Assembly (NCBI RefSeq): GCF_022370755.2 | Contig: NZ_CP092364.2 | Span: forward strand, 4,712,001 to 4,776,000 | Source of the DNA: Mycolicibacterium goodii | GTDB taxonomy: Bacteria > Actinomycetota > Actinomycetes > Mycobacteriales > Mycobacteriaceae | Length of the DNA stretch: 64,000 nucleotides | Reading direction: 5' to 3' | Part shown: positions 8,120 to 18,039 of the stretch, in pieces | Layout of the letters: every line of letters starts with the position of its first letter | Numbering within the stretch: the stretch's first letter is position 1 | Notes under the pieces: generated by a model | The model's input: the letters and a program-made list of their open reading frames with translations, nothing else | Databases searched by the model: none | Told to the model about the DNA's origin: nothing | Program-made: the position numbers and the translations under genes

Positions 8120-9262
8120 GTGTCCGCACCTGACAACACCCAGGACCATCCCGCCTCGACGAGCATCCGGGCCGCCGTGTTCGACGGCGCCATCTCTGTC
8201 GAGTCGGTCGAACTCGCAGCCCCCCGGCCCGGCGAGGTGCGCGTGAAGATCGCCGCCGCGGGCGTCTGCCATTCCGATCTGCATGTCACCACCGGCGCCT
8301 GGGATGTACCTGCTCCCGTGGTGCTCGGGCACGAGGGTTCCGGGGTCGTCACCGCGGTCGGCGAAGGGGTCGACGATCTCGAACCAGGCGATCACGTGGT
8401 GCTGAGCTGGGTGCCGGGCTGCGGACAGTGCCGGTACTGCCAGGCCGGACGGCCCGCTCAGTGCTCGCTCGTGGCCAATGTGGTCGCCGGCCGTGGCACC
8501 CTGTACGACGGCACCACACGGTTGTCCAATGAACGCGGGACCATCCATCACTACCTCGGTGTGTCCTCGTATGCCGAGCAGGTCGTGGTTCCTCGCAGTG
8601 GGGCCATCAAGGTCCGCAAGGACGCGCCGCTGGAGGACATCGCGATCGTCGGTTGCGCGATCGCGACCGGGGTCGGCGCGGTGCGCAACACCGCGGGTGT
8701 CGAGCCGGGTTCGACGGTGGCGGTGATCGGCTGCGGCGGTGTGGGCCTGGCCTGCGTGCAGGGAGCCCGCCTCGCCGGCGCATCGCGCATCGTCGCCATC
8801 GATGTCGTCTCCGAAAAACTGGAACTGGCAACGAAACTCGGCGCGACCGACACGATCGACGCCGCGGCGAGCGAGGACGTCGTCGCCGCCATGCGCGCGA
8901 TCGAAGCCGACGGCTACGACTACGTGTTCGATGCCATCGGCAAGATCACGACCACCGAACAAGCCATTGCTGCACTGGGTCTCGGCGGAGCCGCGGTCAT
9001 CGTCGGCCTGCCCCCGCAGGGTGAGCGCGCCAGCTTCGACCCGCTGGCCCTTGCCGAGGGCGATCAGCGGATCCTCGGGTCCAACTATGGCTCCGCGGTG
9101 CCCGAGCGCGACATCCCCGCGCTGGTCGACGAGGTCATGGCCGGAAACCTCGACCTCGCCTCGATGATCTCCGGACGCCGGCCGCTCGAAGAGGCCGCCG
9201 CCGCGCTCGACGATCTCGCAGCCGGACACGCGCTGCGACAACTCCTCATCCCTTCCGCCTGA
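8120..9262 (+). CDS. Zinc-dependent alcohol dehydrogenase (MDR superfamily)
   Basis: A 380-residue medium-chain zinc dehydrogenase that oxidises an alcohol or hydroxylated compound with NAD(P). The catalytic zinc region is AGVCHSDLHV with GHEGSG. The structural-zinc cysteines appear in CGQCRYCQAGRPAQC. The nucleotide-binding glycines are in GCGGVGLACVQGARLAG. The start is the GTG at 8120, with AGAAAGG seven bases upstream. It is followed 18 bases later by an APC permease, so the pair probably takes up and oxidises one substrate under the divergent XRE-cupin regulator. The substrate is unknown; an amino alcohol would fit the permease type. Confidence 0.9.
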   Translation: MSAPDNTQDHPASTSIRAAVFDGAISVESVELAAPRPGEVRVKIAAAGVCHSDLHVTTGAWDVPAPVVLGHEGSGVVTAVGEGVDDLEPGDHVVLSWVPGCGQCRYCQAGRPAQCSLVANVVAGRGTLYDGTTRLSNERGTIHHYLGVSSYAEQVVVPRSGAIKVRKDAPLEDIAIVGCAIATGVGAVRNTAGVEPGSTVAVIGCGGVGLACVQGARLAGASRIVAIDVVSEKLELATKLGATDTIDAAASEDVVAAMRAIEADGYDYVFDAIGKITTTEQAIAALGLGGAAVIVGLPPQGERASFDPLALAEGDQRILGSNYGSAVPERDIPALVDEVMAGNLDLASMISGRRPLEEAAAALDDLAAGHALRQLLIPSA

Positions 9263-9280
9263 CCGGAATCGAGAACCACT

Positions 9281-10720
9281 GTGTCCGAATCTCTTCAGAC
9301 CGATCCCCGCTCCGACACCGGCGACGCCGGGCTGCGTCGGGGCGTGATGGGTGGCGGCGAGCTCGCCGCCCAGGCCATCGCCAACATCGCGCCGAGCGCC
9401 GTGATCGCGTTCACCGCCGCAGCGATCTACACCACCGCAAGCGGCGGCACGTGGATCTCCTTCGCCCTTGCCACCGTCGTGATCCTGTCGGTCGGCTACT
9501 GCATATCGCAGTTCGCCAAACGACGTTCGTCGGCGGGTTCGCTGTACAGTTATGCCGCTACCGCGCTCGGCCCCTTCGGTGCGTACCTGACCGGCGTGAG
9601 CCTGATGATCGGGTGCTTCGGTATCGCGGCCGGATCGCTCAGCGGCGCGGTGGCCTACACCGCGACGCTGCTCAATCAGCTCGGGATGCCGGTCCACGGA
9701 CTGGGCGCCCAAATGGTGCTCGCGGTACTGCTCGGAGCGCTGGCGACGCTGTTCACCATCCGCGGGATTCGGCTTTCCGCACGGGTTTCACTTGTGCTGG
9801 AACTGATTTCGGTGTCGATCATCACGCTGTTGCTGGTCGTCACGATGATTCACCTCGGCCCGCGAGCCTTCGACGCCGGCCAGTTCACCTTCGATGACCT
9901 CCAACCGTCGGGCATCGCCGTCGGCATGGTGTTGGCGATCTTGGGGTTCGTCGGCTTCTCCAGCGCCGATGCGCTCGCCCGTGAGGCCAAGGATCCCTAC
10001 CGTGCGGTTCCCCGCGCGATCATGTGGAGCGCCGCAGGCGTCGGTGTGCTCTACGTGTTCGCCGCCTACACGCAGGTCGCCGCGCTCGGCCCGGCGCTCG
10101 GAGAGTCCGCACAACCCCTCGACGACATCGCGACGCTGGTCGGTATGCCGACGTGGTTCAACCCGATCCTCAACTTCGGAATCGCGGCATCGTTCTTCGC
10201 CGTCGTGGTCGCGCCGATGAACGTGATCGGCCGAATCCTCTACGTCATGGGCAAAGAGGGTGTGGTCCCGTCGGCCATCGGCCGCACCCACCCCACCCAC
10301 CTGACCCCGCACCGGGCCCTGCTCTCGGTGGGACCGCTGGTCATCGCCGTCCCGGTCGTGCTGTATCTGTGCGACGTCGACGCCATGGATGTCGTCACCT
10401 GGGTGGACACCTACGGCACGTACGGCTACATGGTGGCGTATGCGGCGGCCGCGCTGGCCACGGTCGTCTACCTGCGCAGCATCAACGCCCGGGTTCCTCT
10501 GGTCTGGCCTGCCGCCACGGTGGCCATCGTGTCGATGGCGTACGTGTTCTACGCGAATGTGTATCCGGTTCCGCCGTTCCCGCTCAACATCATCCCGTGG
10601 CTGTTCATCGCCACGATCGTGGTGGCTCTCGCGTGGTACGGAACCCTGCGCAGGCGTTCGCCGCACGTCATCTCCAGAATCGGCACCAGCGACGTGGAGA
10701 CGCTCGAGGGCGTCGGCTGA
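9281..10720 (+). CDS. APC family amino acid/amine permease
   Basis: A 479-residue membrane transporter with about 12 hydrophobic segments, assigned to the APC superfamily. It begins with a polar leader and then the first helix carrying GELAAQAIANIAPSAVIAFT. Helix 6-8 motifs such as GFSSADALAREAKDPYRAVP are characteristic of amino acid permeases. It starts at a GTG 18 bases after the dehydrogenase stop, so the two are likely one operon. The substrate is probably an amino acid, amine or amino alcohol that the dehydrogenase then oxidises; this is inference. Confidence 0.88.
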   Translation: MSESLQTDPRSDTGDAGLRRGVMGGGELAAQAIANIAPSAVIAFTAAAIYTTASGGTWISFALATVVILSVGYCISQFAKRRSSAGSLYSYAATALGPFGAYLTGVSLMIGCFGIAAGSLSGAVAYTATLLNQLGMPVHGLGAQMVLAVLLGALATLFTIRGIRLSARVSLVLELISVSIITLLLVVTMIHLGPRAFDAGQFTFDDLQPSGIAVGMVLAILGFVGFSSADALAREAKDPYRAVPRAIMWSAAGVGVLYVFAAYTQVAALGPALGESAQPLDDIATLVGMPTWFNPILNFGIAASFFAVVVAPMNVIGRILYVMGKEGVVPSAIGRTHPTHLTPHRALLSVGPLVIAVPVVLYLCDVDAMDVVTWVDTYGTYGYMVAYAAAALATVVYLRSINARVPLVWPAATVAIVSMAYVFYANVYPVPPFPLNIIPWLFIATIVVALAWYGTLRRRSPHVISRIGTSDVETLEGVG

Positions 10721-10722
10721 TA

Positions 10723-11247
10723 TCAGCCGATCTGGAACGTCGGCTTGAAGTCCGACTCCTGCTGGCCGATGACGAAGCTGCCGGTCGGGCTGATCACGAA
10801 GCCCGACTGGTTGCGCCCGTCGATGCAGGCCGTGGTCACGCCGTCGGTGCCGCAGCTGATCGTCTGATAACTCAGGCGCGTGTTGGGCGGCAGCGGCTTG
10901 GCGTCGCCGACGACGGCGAAGACCGGCGCCGGCGAGCTCGCGAAGCCCGGCACGCCCGGTCCGCCGCTGACCAGGTTGGCACCGTTGGGTGCCGCGGGAA
11001 TCGGTCCGCTGCACCCGTAGCTGCCGGTGCGCTGCAGGACGCAGGTGATGCCCTCGCCGATGCTGAAGGCGTACCAGTTGTTGTCCATCACGGCGTATTC
11101 CGAGGTCTTGACCGGCGGATAGGCGTTGACGTTGGGGACGGTGGGAGGCGGCGGGTCGGCCAGCGGATCAGCCGCGGCCACACCAGGAACGCTCATCGCT
11201 GCCGCCCCCGCGGCGCTTACCAGCCCAACCAGCAGTCTGCTCAGCAC
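10723..11247 (-). CDS. Secreted protein of unknown function
   Basis: A 174-residue protein with a clear signal peptide (hydrophobic core LLVGLVSAAGAAAMSVPGVA, probable cleavage after AAA around residue 26). The mature part is proline-rich at its start and contains four cysteines that could form two disulfides. I recognise no domain. It resembles the many small exported proteins of mycobacteria. It converges with the permease gene, whose stop is only two bases away. Confidence 0.75.
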   Translation of the reverse strand: MLSRLLVGLVSAAGAAAMSVPGVAAADPLADPPPPTVPNVNAYPPVKTSEYAVMDNNWYAFSIGEGITCVLQRTGSYGCSGPIPAAPNGANLVSGGPGVPGFASSPAPVFAVVGDAKPLPPNTRLSYQTISCGTDGVTTACIDGRNQSGFVISPTGSFVIGQQESDFKPTFQIG

Positions 11248-11293
11248 GCCGCTACCCTAACCCGGGCCTGGGCAGTGGGCCAGCGGTCTGGTG

Positions 11294-11593
11294 TCAGCCA
11301 CATTTGAGGTCGACGTACACCGTGGTGTAGCGGACGAACTCCTCGGTGTTGCCGCGCGCCGACGGCCTCAGTTCGGTGATGTTGCGACCGGGACGCACGG
11401 CGCTCACCGAGCAGTTGTCGGAGGAACCGCTGCCGACGCGGGTCTGGATGACGCGATAACCCTCGGCCTGCAACTGTCGAATGGTTTCATCTGCCGACGT
11501 GTCACCCGTGGGCGCGGCGCCGGCGGACCCGGCGAGAGCCATGCCGGTGAGGGCGAGGCCTGCGGTGACTGTGGCGAGAATTGTGGTTCGCAT
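11294..11593 (-). CDS. Small secreted protein of unknown function
   Basis: A 99-residue protein with an N-terminal signal peptide (ILATVTAGLALTGMALAGSA, likely cleaved near residue 26). The short mature domain contains two cysteines, one in SSDNCSVSAVRPG and one near the end (DLKCG), which could form a disulfide. A purine-rich ribosome-binding site (GAAAGAAAGG) precedes the ATG. The family is not recognised; similar small exported proteins are common in mycobacteria. It lies between another secreted protein and the two-component system. Confidence 0.75.
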   Translation of the reverse strand: MRTTILATVTAGLALTGMALAGSAGAAPTGDTSADETIRQLQAEGYRVIQTRVGSGSSDNCSVSAVRPGRNITELRPSARGNTEEFVRYTTVYVDLKCG

Positions 11594-11720
11594 CGGAATT
11601 GCCTTTCTTTCTCGACTGAATGTGATTTCAGCCTATGGAAGCAATTCGCGATATTCCAGGAAGTCATACCGAAACCAAACATTTCAATTCGCCATGAAAT
11701 TCATAGCGAATTCATATTTC

Positions 11721-13211
11721 TCACCAGGTCCGTTTCGACGACGCCGCGGCCGTCTCCTCGGCCTGCGCCGAAGGGAGCCGGACCGTGAACACCGTGGCAA
11801 CTTCGTCGGAATCCACACGGACAGAACCATTGTGAGCCTCCACGATCGACGCGACGATCGCCAGGCCCAGCCCGGTGCTGCCCAGCTCCCGCGAACGGGC
11901 CTTGTCGGCGCGCACAAATCGACCGAACAGATTGGGAATAATCTCGGCGTCAATTCCCGGGCCATTGTCGGCCACCGTGAGTTCGACGAATTCACCGGCT
12001 GTGGCCAACGTCACCGTTACGGTCACCCCTGGCGGAGTGTGAATGCGCGCGTTGGTCATCAGATTGCTGAGCACCTGGTGTAGCCGGGCCCGGTCGCCGC
12101 GTACCCATACCGGATCGTCGGGTACCGATATGACCCAGTGGTGCGTGGGGGCCGATACCGCCACGTCGTTGGCCACGTCGACCACGAGATCGCCGAGATC
12201 GACGTCGTCGGTCTCCAGTTCCTGCCCCTCGCCCAACCGGGACAGCAGCAGCATGTCATCGACCAGCCTGGTCATCCTGCGCGCCTCGGATTCGATCCTG
12301 GCCAGCGCGTACTCGGTGGTCGGCGGCAACGCGGCGCTGTCCTGCCGGGTGAGTTCGGCGTACCCCTGGATCGCCGCGAGCGGTGTACGCAGTTCGTGGC
12401 TCGCATCGGTGAGGAACTGCCGGGTGCGCCGGTCGGATGAGGCAAGTTCGGCCAGCGCACTGTCGACGTGACTGAGCAGTCGGTTGAGCGTGGTACCCAC
12501 GATGCCGACCTCGCTGCCGGGGTCGGTGTCCTGCTCGCGCACCCGCACCGTGATCCGATGATCGTCGCCGTCGAGGCGCAGCGTCGCCACCTCGGCCGCG
12601 GCCGCAGCCACCCGGCGCAGCGGACGTAGCGCGAACCGCACCACCGCGACGGTGCCTGCCGCCGTGACGATCAGCGCAACGATGACGATCGCCGCCACCA
12701 ATCCCGACTTACGGGCGATCAGCAGGTTCGCCCGGTCGAGGGCCACACCGCACAGCAGAACATCACCGTCCCCGACGGATTGGCTTCCTAGCCGGTACGA
12801 ACCGAGGCCTGGCAGTTTGACCGTCCGCGTCTGGCCGTCGCTCCAGTCCTGCGCATCGAGTGCGGCCGTCACCTCCGGTGATGCCTGACGCGGTTCCCCG
12901 TCGGAGAACAACGCCGACTGCACCACCTCACCGTCGTGCACGACCGCGATCAGATTGCCCGGGGCCTGCCCGACGTAGGCCGTCAGCCCCTCGTCATCGT
13001 CGGGTAGACCACGCTGATGCTTGGCATACGAATGCCCGAATGCCGCAAGCGACCGCGACACCTCGGTGTCGCTCATCGTCGAGACGTAGTTCTGCAGGCT
13101 GTACACCGACAGCGTGCCGACCGCGAGCAACACCACCGTGACGATCGCGGTCACCCCGAGCACGAGTTGCCGACGCAGTGACCGTGGCCACCATCTTCTC
13201 CCCCATGACAT
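11721..13211 (-). CDS. Two-component sensor histidine kinase
   Basis: A 496-residue membrane sensor kinase. Two membrane segments (about 17-38 and 160-185) enclose an extracellular sensor domain of about 120 residues. A HAMP linker follows, then the HisKA box with the phosphorylated histidine in TDASHELRTPLAAIQGYAEL. The ATP-binding N, G1 and G2 boxes are NLMTNARIHT, VADNGPGIDAEI and STGLGLAIV. It starts three bases after the response-regulator stop, so the pair is co-transcribed and probably partners. The stimulus is unknown. It resembles TcrY/TrcS-type kinases, but I do not assign a name. Confidence 0.92.
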   Translation of the reverse strand: MSWGRRWWPRSLRRQLVLGVTAIVTVVLLAVGTLSVYSLQNYVSTMSDTEVSRSLAAFGHSYAKHQRGLPDDDEGLTAYVGQAPGNLIAVVHDGEVVQSALFSDGEPRQASPEVTAALDAQDWSDGQTRTVKLPGLGSYRLGSQSVGDGDVLLCGVALDRANLLIARKSGLVAAIVIVALIVTAAGTVAVVRFALRPLRRVAAAAAEVATLRLDGDDHRITVRVREQDTDPGSEVGIVGTTLNRLLSHVDSALAELASSDRRTRQFLTDASHELRTPLAAIQGYAELTRQDSAALPPTTEYALARIESEARRMTRLVDDMLLLSRLGEGQELETDDVDLGDLVVDVANDVAVSAPTHHWVISVPDDPVWVRGDRARLHQVLSNLMTNARIHTPPGVTVTVTLATAGEFVELTVADNGPGIDAEIIPNLFGRFVRADKARSRELGSTGLGLAIVASIVEAHNGSVRVDSDEVATVFTVRLPSAQAEETAAASSKRTW

Positions 13212-13214
13212 CGA

Positions 13215-13988
13215 TCAGTCGGCAGGCTTGAGCATGTACCCCACACCCCGAACCGTCTGGATCATCGGTTCGCGTCCGGCGTCGATCTTCTTGCGCAGAT
13301 AGGAGATGTAGAGATCCACGACGCTGGACTTGCCGCCGAATCCGTAGTTCCACACCCGGTCCAGGATCTCGGCGCGGCTCAACGCCCTTCGGGGATTGCG
13401 CATCAGGTAACGCAACAACTCGAACTCTGTGGCGGTCAACGAGATCGGCTCACCACCACGCGTGACACCCCGACTCGCACCGTCGAGGACCATGTCGCCC
13501 ACCTTGAGCACTTCGTCGGCGGGTGGCGTGGTGTGCGTGGAACGTCTGAGCAGACCGCGCAGCCTGGCCACCAACTCCTCCAGACTGAACGGCTTTGTCA
13601 TGTAGTCATCGGCACCGGCGGTCAAGCCAGAAACCCTGTCCAGCACGGAATCTCGTGCGGTGAGGAACAAGGTGGGGGTATAGCCGTCGGACTGGCGCAC
13701 GCGTTGCAGAACCTGCAGACCATCGACGTCAGGCAGCATGATGTCGAGAACGACCACATCCGGGTCGATTTCGTTGAACTTGGCCACGGCGTCACGCCCG
13801 TTGTGGGCGACGTCGACCGTCCAGCCCTCGTAGTGCAACGCCATCTTGACCAGATTGGTCAGTGCCGGCTCGTCATCGACGAGCAACACCCGGATCGGTG
13901 ATCCGTCCGCTCGCTGGATACGCGGCAACTGTCCGAGGATGGCCTGGCGCGGTCGCGGGGATTGTTCGGATACCGACATGGCCGTCAT
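13215..13988 (-). CDS. OmpR/PhoB family response regulator
   Basis: A 257-residue response regulator. An N-terminal extension of about 28 residues precedes the receiver domain, with the phospho-accepting aspartate in DVVVLDIMLPDVDGLQVL, the DDE pocket in LLVDDEPALT and the lysine in DDYMTKPFSLEELVARLRGL. The C-terminal winged helix has TATEFELLRYLMRNPRRALS and ILDRVWNYGFGG. The start could be ATG 13988 or ATG 13979. It is the first gene of the regulator-kinase operon. Resemblance to TcrX/TrcR regulators is noted but not used for naming. Confidence 0.92.
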   Translation of the reverse strand: MTAMSVSEQSPRPRQAILGQLPRIQRADGSPIRVLLVDDEPALTNLVKMALHYEGWTVDVAHNGRDAVAKFNEIDPDVVVLDIMLPDVDGLQVLQRVRQSDGYTPTLFLTARDSVLDRVSGLTAGADDYMTKPFSLEELVARLRGLLRRSTHTTPPADEVLKVGDMVLDGASRGVTRGGEPISLTATEFELLRYLMRNPRRALSRAEILDRVWNYGFGGKSSVVDLYISYLRKKIDAGREPMIQTVRGVGYMLKPAD

Positions 13989-14437
13989 ACGCCCATTGTG
14001 CGGAGCGCGCAGCAAGTTGTCACTAAGTTCATAACGACTTCTCAGGTATTGCCTATCCGCGATCGCTATGACGCACGTCACGTCGCAATTGCCTTTGTTG
14101 CCTGGATCAGAACGGTTGTGAGGCAATTATTTCCAACCGCCGCCGTCAATATTCTCGTCGTCGCTGTCCGGAATAGATAACGCCTCATCGCTGTTGCGGC
14201 GCGCCCGTGTGACGAAAAGATTTGGGTTCTCTATGCGTCGCACCAAGTTCCTTGACCAGCGTGAAACACGATAAATACTCTCGCCCTTAGCGATTGGACA
14301 GTGACTCGCGGTTCAACGTTCATACATTGACGTATATCGCTGTCTCACAGCATCTTTCACTGACAACAATGTCGCACCATCCTCCGAACCGGCAACGGCG
14401 CCGGCTTCGGCCGCATCCTCTTCGACGGGAGTTCGAC
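13989..14437. promoter_or_regulatory. Divergent intergenic region with candidate promoter for the SulP-CA gene
   Basis: No gene is supported here. It separates the two-component operon from the SulP-carbonic anhydrase gene. A good candidate sigma-A promoter on the plus strand is TTGACC (14252-14257), an 18-base spacer and TACTCT (14276-14281), giving a leader of about 150 bases. AATTGCCT (14087-14094) and AGGCAATT (14121-14128) form a spaced inverted repeat upstream of the regulator gene. Confidence 0.4.
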
Positions 14438-16609
14438 ATGCAGCAGCAAATCCTTCAGCAGCGGGCGAAGGCGGTGATGCGCTACGACGTGCCTGCATCG
14501 CTGGTGGTGTTCCTGGTGGCGTTGCCGCTGTCGCTGGGCATCGCGGTGGCATCCGGGGCGCCGGTGTTGGCCGGCCTGATCGCCGCCATCGTCGGCGGTA
14601 TCGTCGTCGGCGCGCTCGGCGGCTCGCCACTTCAGGTCAGTGGTCCGGCCGCCGGGCTCACCGTGATCGTCGCGGGCCTGGTGGCCGAGTTCGGTTGGGC
14701 CGTCACGTGCGCGATCACCGTCGCCGCGGGACTCGTGCAGGTACTGCTCGGGATGAGCCGCGTGGCGCGGGCCGCACTGGCGATCTCACCGGTCGTCGTG
14801 CACGCGATGCTCGCCGGCATCGGCATCACCATCGCGCTGCAGCAGGTGCACGTCCTGCTCGGTGGTGAGTCCAACAGTTCGGCCTGGGCCAACCTCACCG
14901 AACTTCCCGCGCAGCTGGGATCCGTGCACGGTGCGGGCCTGCTCCTCGGTGCTCTTGTCATCGCGATCCTGGTGGGATGGCGCTGGCTGCCGGCACCCGT
15001 CCGACGGGTCCCTGGCCCGCTCGTCGCGATCGCCGGAGTCACCGCGCTGAGCGTCGTCCTGCCGTTCGACGTCGCGCGCATCCGGCTCGACGGCTCCCTG
15101 CTCGACGCGATCGCACTGCCGAGCCTGCCCGACGGCAACTGGGGTGCGTTCGCGATGGGTGTGCTGACCGTCGCACTGATCGCGAGCGTGGAGAGCCTGT
15201 TGTCGGCGGTGTCCGTCGACCGCATGCACACCGGACCGCGCACCGACTTCGACCGGGAGATGATCGGACAGGGCGCGGCCAACATGGCCTCGGGTGCGCT
15301 CGGTGGCCTGCCGGTCACGGGCGTGATCGTGCGCAGCTCCGCCAATGTCGCGTCCGGGGCGCGCACCCGCGCGTCGACGATCCTGCACGGCGTGTGGCTG
15401 CTCATGTTCGCGCTGCCGTTCGCCGGCTTGATCGAGCTGATCCCCACGGCGGCGCTCGCCGGCCTGCTGATCGTCATCGGCTGCCAGTTGGTCAAGCGCG
15501 CCCACATCGAAAAAGCCCGGCGTACAGGCGATTTCGCGGTGTACGCGGTGACGCTGATCGGTGTGGTGTTCCTCAACCTGCTGGAGGGTGTGCTGATCGG
15601 CCTCGCGCTCGCGATCGCGCTGACCGTGTGGCGGGTGGTCCGCGCGAAGATCGTCGCCGAACCCACCGGCGCGGACTCGTGGCGTGTCACGATCGAAGGC
15701 TCGTGCACATTCCTGTCCCTGCCCAAACTGGCCGGCGCGCTCGCCACGGTGCCCGCGGGCGTGCACGTCACGGTCGAACTGTCGGTCGACTTCCTCGACC
15801 ACGCCGCGCACGACACGATCGACGAATGGCGTCGTCAACACATCGCCACCGGCGGCACGGTCGACATCCACGATGTCGGCGCGGTCGAACTCGCCAGCGC
15901 GGTGAGCGGCCCGCCGGTCCGCGGCTTCACGCCGTTCGACAAGCGGTCGGGCGTGGTGCCGTGGAGCACCTGGCATCAGCGCGACGACTCGACCTCCGTG
16001 CTGCACGGGCTCGCGGCCTACCACCGGCGGACGGCGCCGGTTTTGCGTCCGCACATGCAGGAACTCGCCCATGCGCAGCGGCCCGAGACGCTGTTCATCA
16101 CGTGCACCGATTCGCGCATCGTGCCCAACGTCATCACCAGCAGCGGGCCCGGCGACCTGTTCACGGTCCGCAACGTCGGCAACCTGATCCCGGCCGGGCA
16201 GGCCGACGCGTCGATGGAGGCCGCGATCGCGTTCGCGGTGGACCGTCTGCACGTCAGGTCGGTGGTGGTGTGCGGACACTCCAGTTGCGGTGCGATGAAC
16301 GCCCTGCTCAACGACGCTCCGCCGCGCAGCGCCGGCGACGAGCACCTGAAGGCGTGGCTGTCCGAGGGGCAGCGGACGCTCGAGGCGTTCGACGGTGGGA
16401 ACCATCCGGTGGCGCAGTCAGCTGCTGCCGCGGGCTTCGGCACCGTCGACCAACTGGCCATGGTGAACATCGCCGTGCAGGTCCAGACACTCCGCGAGCA
16501 TCCACTCACCCGCGATGTCGAGGTGATCGGGCTGTTCTACGACATTCCGACCGCTGCGGTGCTCCAGGTGACGCCGACCATGGTGGAGACCCTCACAGAC
16601 GCAGCCTGA
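14438..16609 (+). CDS. SulP family anion transporter fused to a beta-carbonic anhydrase
   Basis: A 723-residue fusion. Residues about 15-420 form a SulP/SLC26 membrane transporter (10-14 segments, for example GGSPLQVSGPAAGLTVIVAG and the GGLPVTGVIVRSSANV motif). A STAS-like segment follows (about 430-510). The last 200 residues are a beta-class carbonic anhydrase with zinc ligands in CTDSRIVPN and CGHSSCGAM. The combination suggests coupled bicarbonate transport and CO2 hydration. The ATG at 14438 is preceded by GGGAG at good spacing; upstream starts would add unlikely sequence. A similar fusion is known in M. tuberculosis (Rv3273). Confidence 0.93.
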   Translation: MQQQILQQRAKAVMRYDVPASLVVFLVALPLSLGIAVASGAPVLAGLIAAIVGGIVVGALGGSPLQVSGPAAGLTVIVAGLVAEFGWAVTCAITVAAGLVQVLLGMSRVARAALAISPVVVHAMLAGIGITIALQQVHVLLGGESNSSAWANLTELPAQLGSVHGAGLLLGALVIAILVGWRWLPAPVRRVPGPLVAIAGVTALSVVLPFDVARIRLDGSLLDAIALPSLPDGNWGAFAMGVLTVALIASVESLLSAVSVDRMHTGPRTDFDREMIGQGAANMASGALGGLPVTGVIVRSSANVASGARTRASTILHGVWLLMFALPFAGLIELIPTAALAGLLIVIGCQLVKRAHIEKARRTGDFAVYAVTLIGVVFLNLLEGVLIGLALAIALTVWRVVRAKIVAEPTGADSWRVTIEGSCTFLSLPKLAGALATVPAGVHVTVELSVDFLDHAAHDTIDEWRRQHIATGGTVDIHDVGAVELASAVSGPPVRGFTPFDKRSGVVPWSTWHQRDDSTSVLHGLAAYHRRTAPVLRPHMQELAHAQRPETLFITCTDSRIVPNVITSSGPGDLFTVRNVGNLIPAGQADASMEAAIAFAVDRLHVRSVVVCGHSSCGAMNALLNDAPPRSAGDEHLKAWLSEGQRTLEAFDGGNHPVAQSAAAAGFGTVDQLAMVNIAVQVQTLREHPLTRDVEVIGLFYDIPTAAVLQVTPTMVETLTDAA

Positions 16610-16621
16610 GCTGACATCGGC

Positions 16622-16695
16622 TCGCCTCGCCGCGCGTAACGCCACGGCGGAAGATCCCGCTCACGATCGCCACCGCGTTACGTGCGGCGAGGCGA
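16622..16695. repeat. Long hairpin, repeat family 1, copy 1 (probable terminator)
   Basis: Arms of about 22 bp start with TCGCCTCGCCGC at 16622 and return as GCGGCGAGGCGA ending at 16695, with two mismatches. It lies 12 bases after the SulP-CA stop, so it probably ends that transcript. Its 60-bp core (16629-16688) matches copy 2 at about 52 of 60 positions. Confidence 0.7.
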
Positions 16696-16806
16696 TTGCA
16701 CGTTCACGACGGTGATATGCCGTCTCCGGGTCAGTGATGAGACGCGTTGTCGGCTACGGGTGTGAATGGCAGGGTCGTCCCCTTTCATGCCAAGGAAGCA
16801 GACACC

Positions 16807-16872
16807 ATGGTTACCGTTCTCGCCGGCTACACGAGCGCCGGTATCCGACACTCCGTGTGTGGCAGCAGACCG
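16807..16872 (+). other. Possible gene-start remnant between two palindromic repeats
   Basis: AAGGAAG precedes an ATG at 16807 that opens with MVTVLAGYTSAGIRH, a hydrophobic strand followed by GYT, like the first strand of universal-stress-type proteins. The coding character stops where the second family-1 hairpin begins (16875), and the frame then runs into repeats. It could be the stub of a lost gene or chance. There is no other gene in 16610-17065. Confidence 0.25.
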
Positions 16873-16874
16873 CG

Positions 16875-16936
16875 CGCCGCGCGTAACGCCACGGCGGAAA
16901 AACACGCTCAGAGCCGCCACCGCGTTACGCGCGGCG
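16875..16936. repeat. Long hairpin, repeat family 1, copy 2
   Basis: Arms of 23 bp (16875-16897 and 16914-16936) begin CGCCGCGCGTAACGC and pair with GCGTTACGCGCGGCG, with about three mismatches. It is a direct repeat of copy 1, 247 bp away, and lies between the convergent SulP-CA and htpX genes. Confidence 0.7.
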
Positions 16937-16976
16937 AACAGCGGTACACGCATGCGCGCACCCGCCGCGCACACGA

Positions 16977-17060
16977 ACGCACGCTCAGGCGTCGCGAGCG
17001 TGCGTCAAATGCCGACCGCGAGCGGCGTGTTGTGGAACAGACACGCACGCTCGCGGTGCA
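16977..17060. repeat. Repeat family 2, copy A (84 bp, 3' end of htpX)
   Basis: A perfect 10-bp hairpin ACGCACGCTC / GAGCGTGCGT with a 9-base loop (16977-17005) is followed 18 bases later by CGGCGTGT and a segment ending in CGCACGCTCGCGGTGCA. The same 84-bp arrangement with identical spacing occurs at 24075-24158. It ends five bases from the htpX stop and probably terminates htpX transcription. Confidence 0.7.
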
Positions 17061-17065
17061 AGGGA

Positions 17066-17965
<900 letters not shown>

Positions 17966-18039
17966 TCAGCTAGAAACTGGGAAAGTCCCCGGCAGTTACT
18001 CCGACAGATCAACGTTCGGCAAGTCGCTGGGGTTCCGGT

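Noticed and set aside
14786..16405. Minus-strand open frame of 539 residues inside the SulP-CA gene
   Set aside because: The plus-strand gene has transporter and carbonic anhydrase motifs; the opposite frame is low-complexity and without a ribosome-binding site.
14438..16609. SulP-carbonic anhydrase fusion as a novel architecture
   Set aside because: A fusion of the same type is already known in M. tuberculosis (Rv3273).
16622..17060. CRISPR array
   Set aside because: The repeats are few, palindromic over their whole length and unevenly spaced, with no cas genes nearby.
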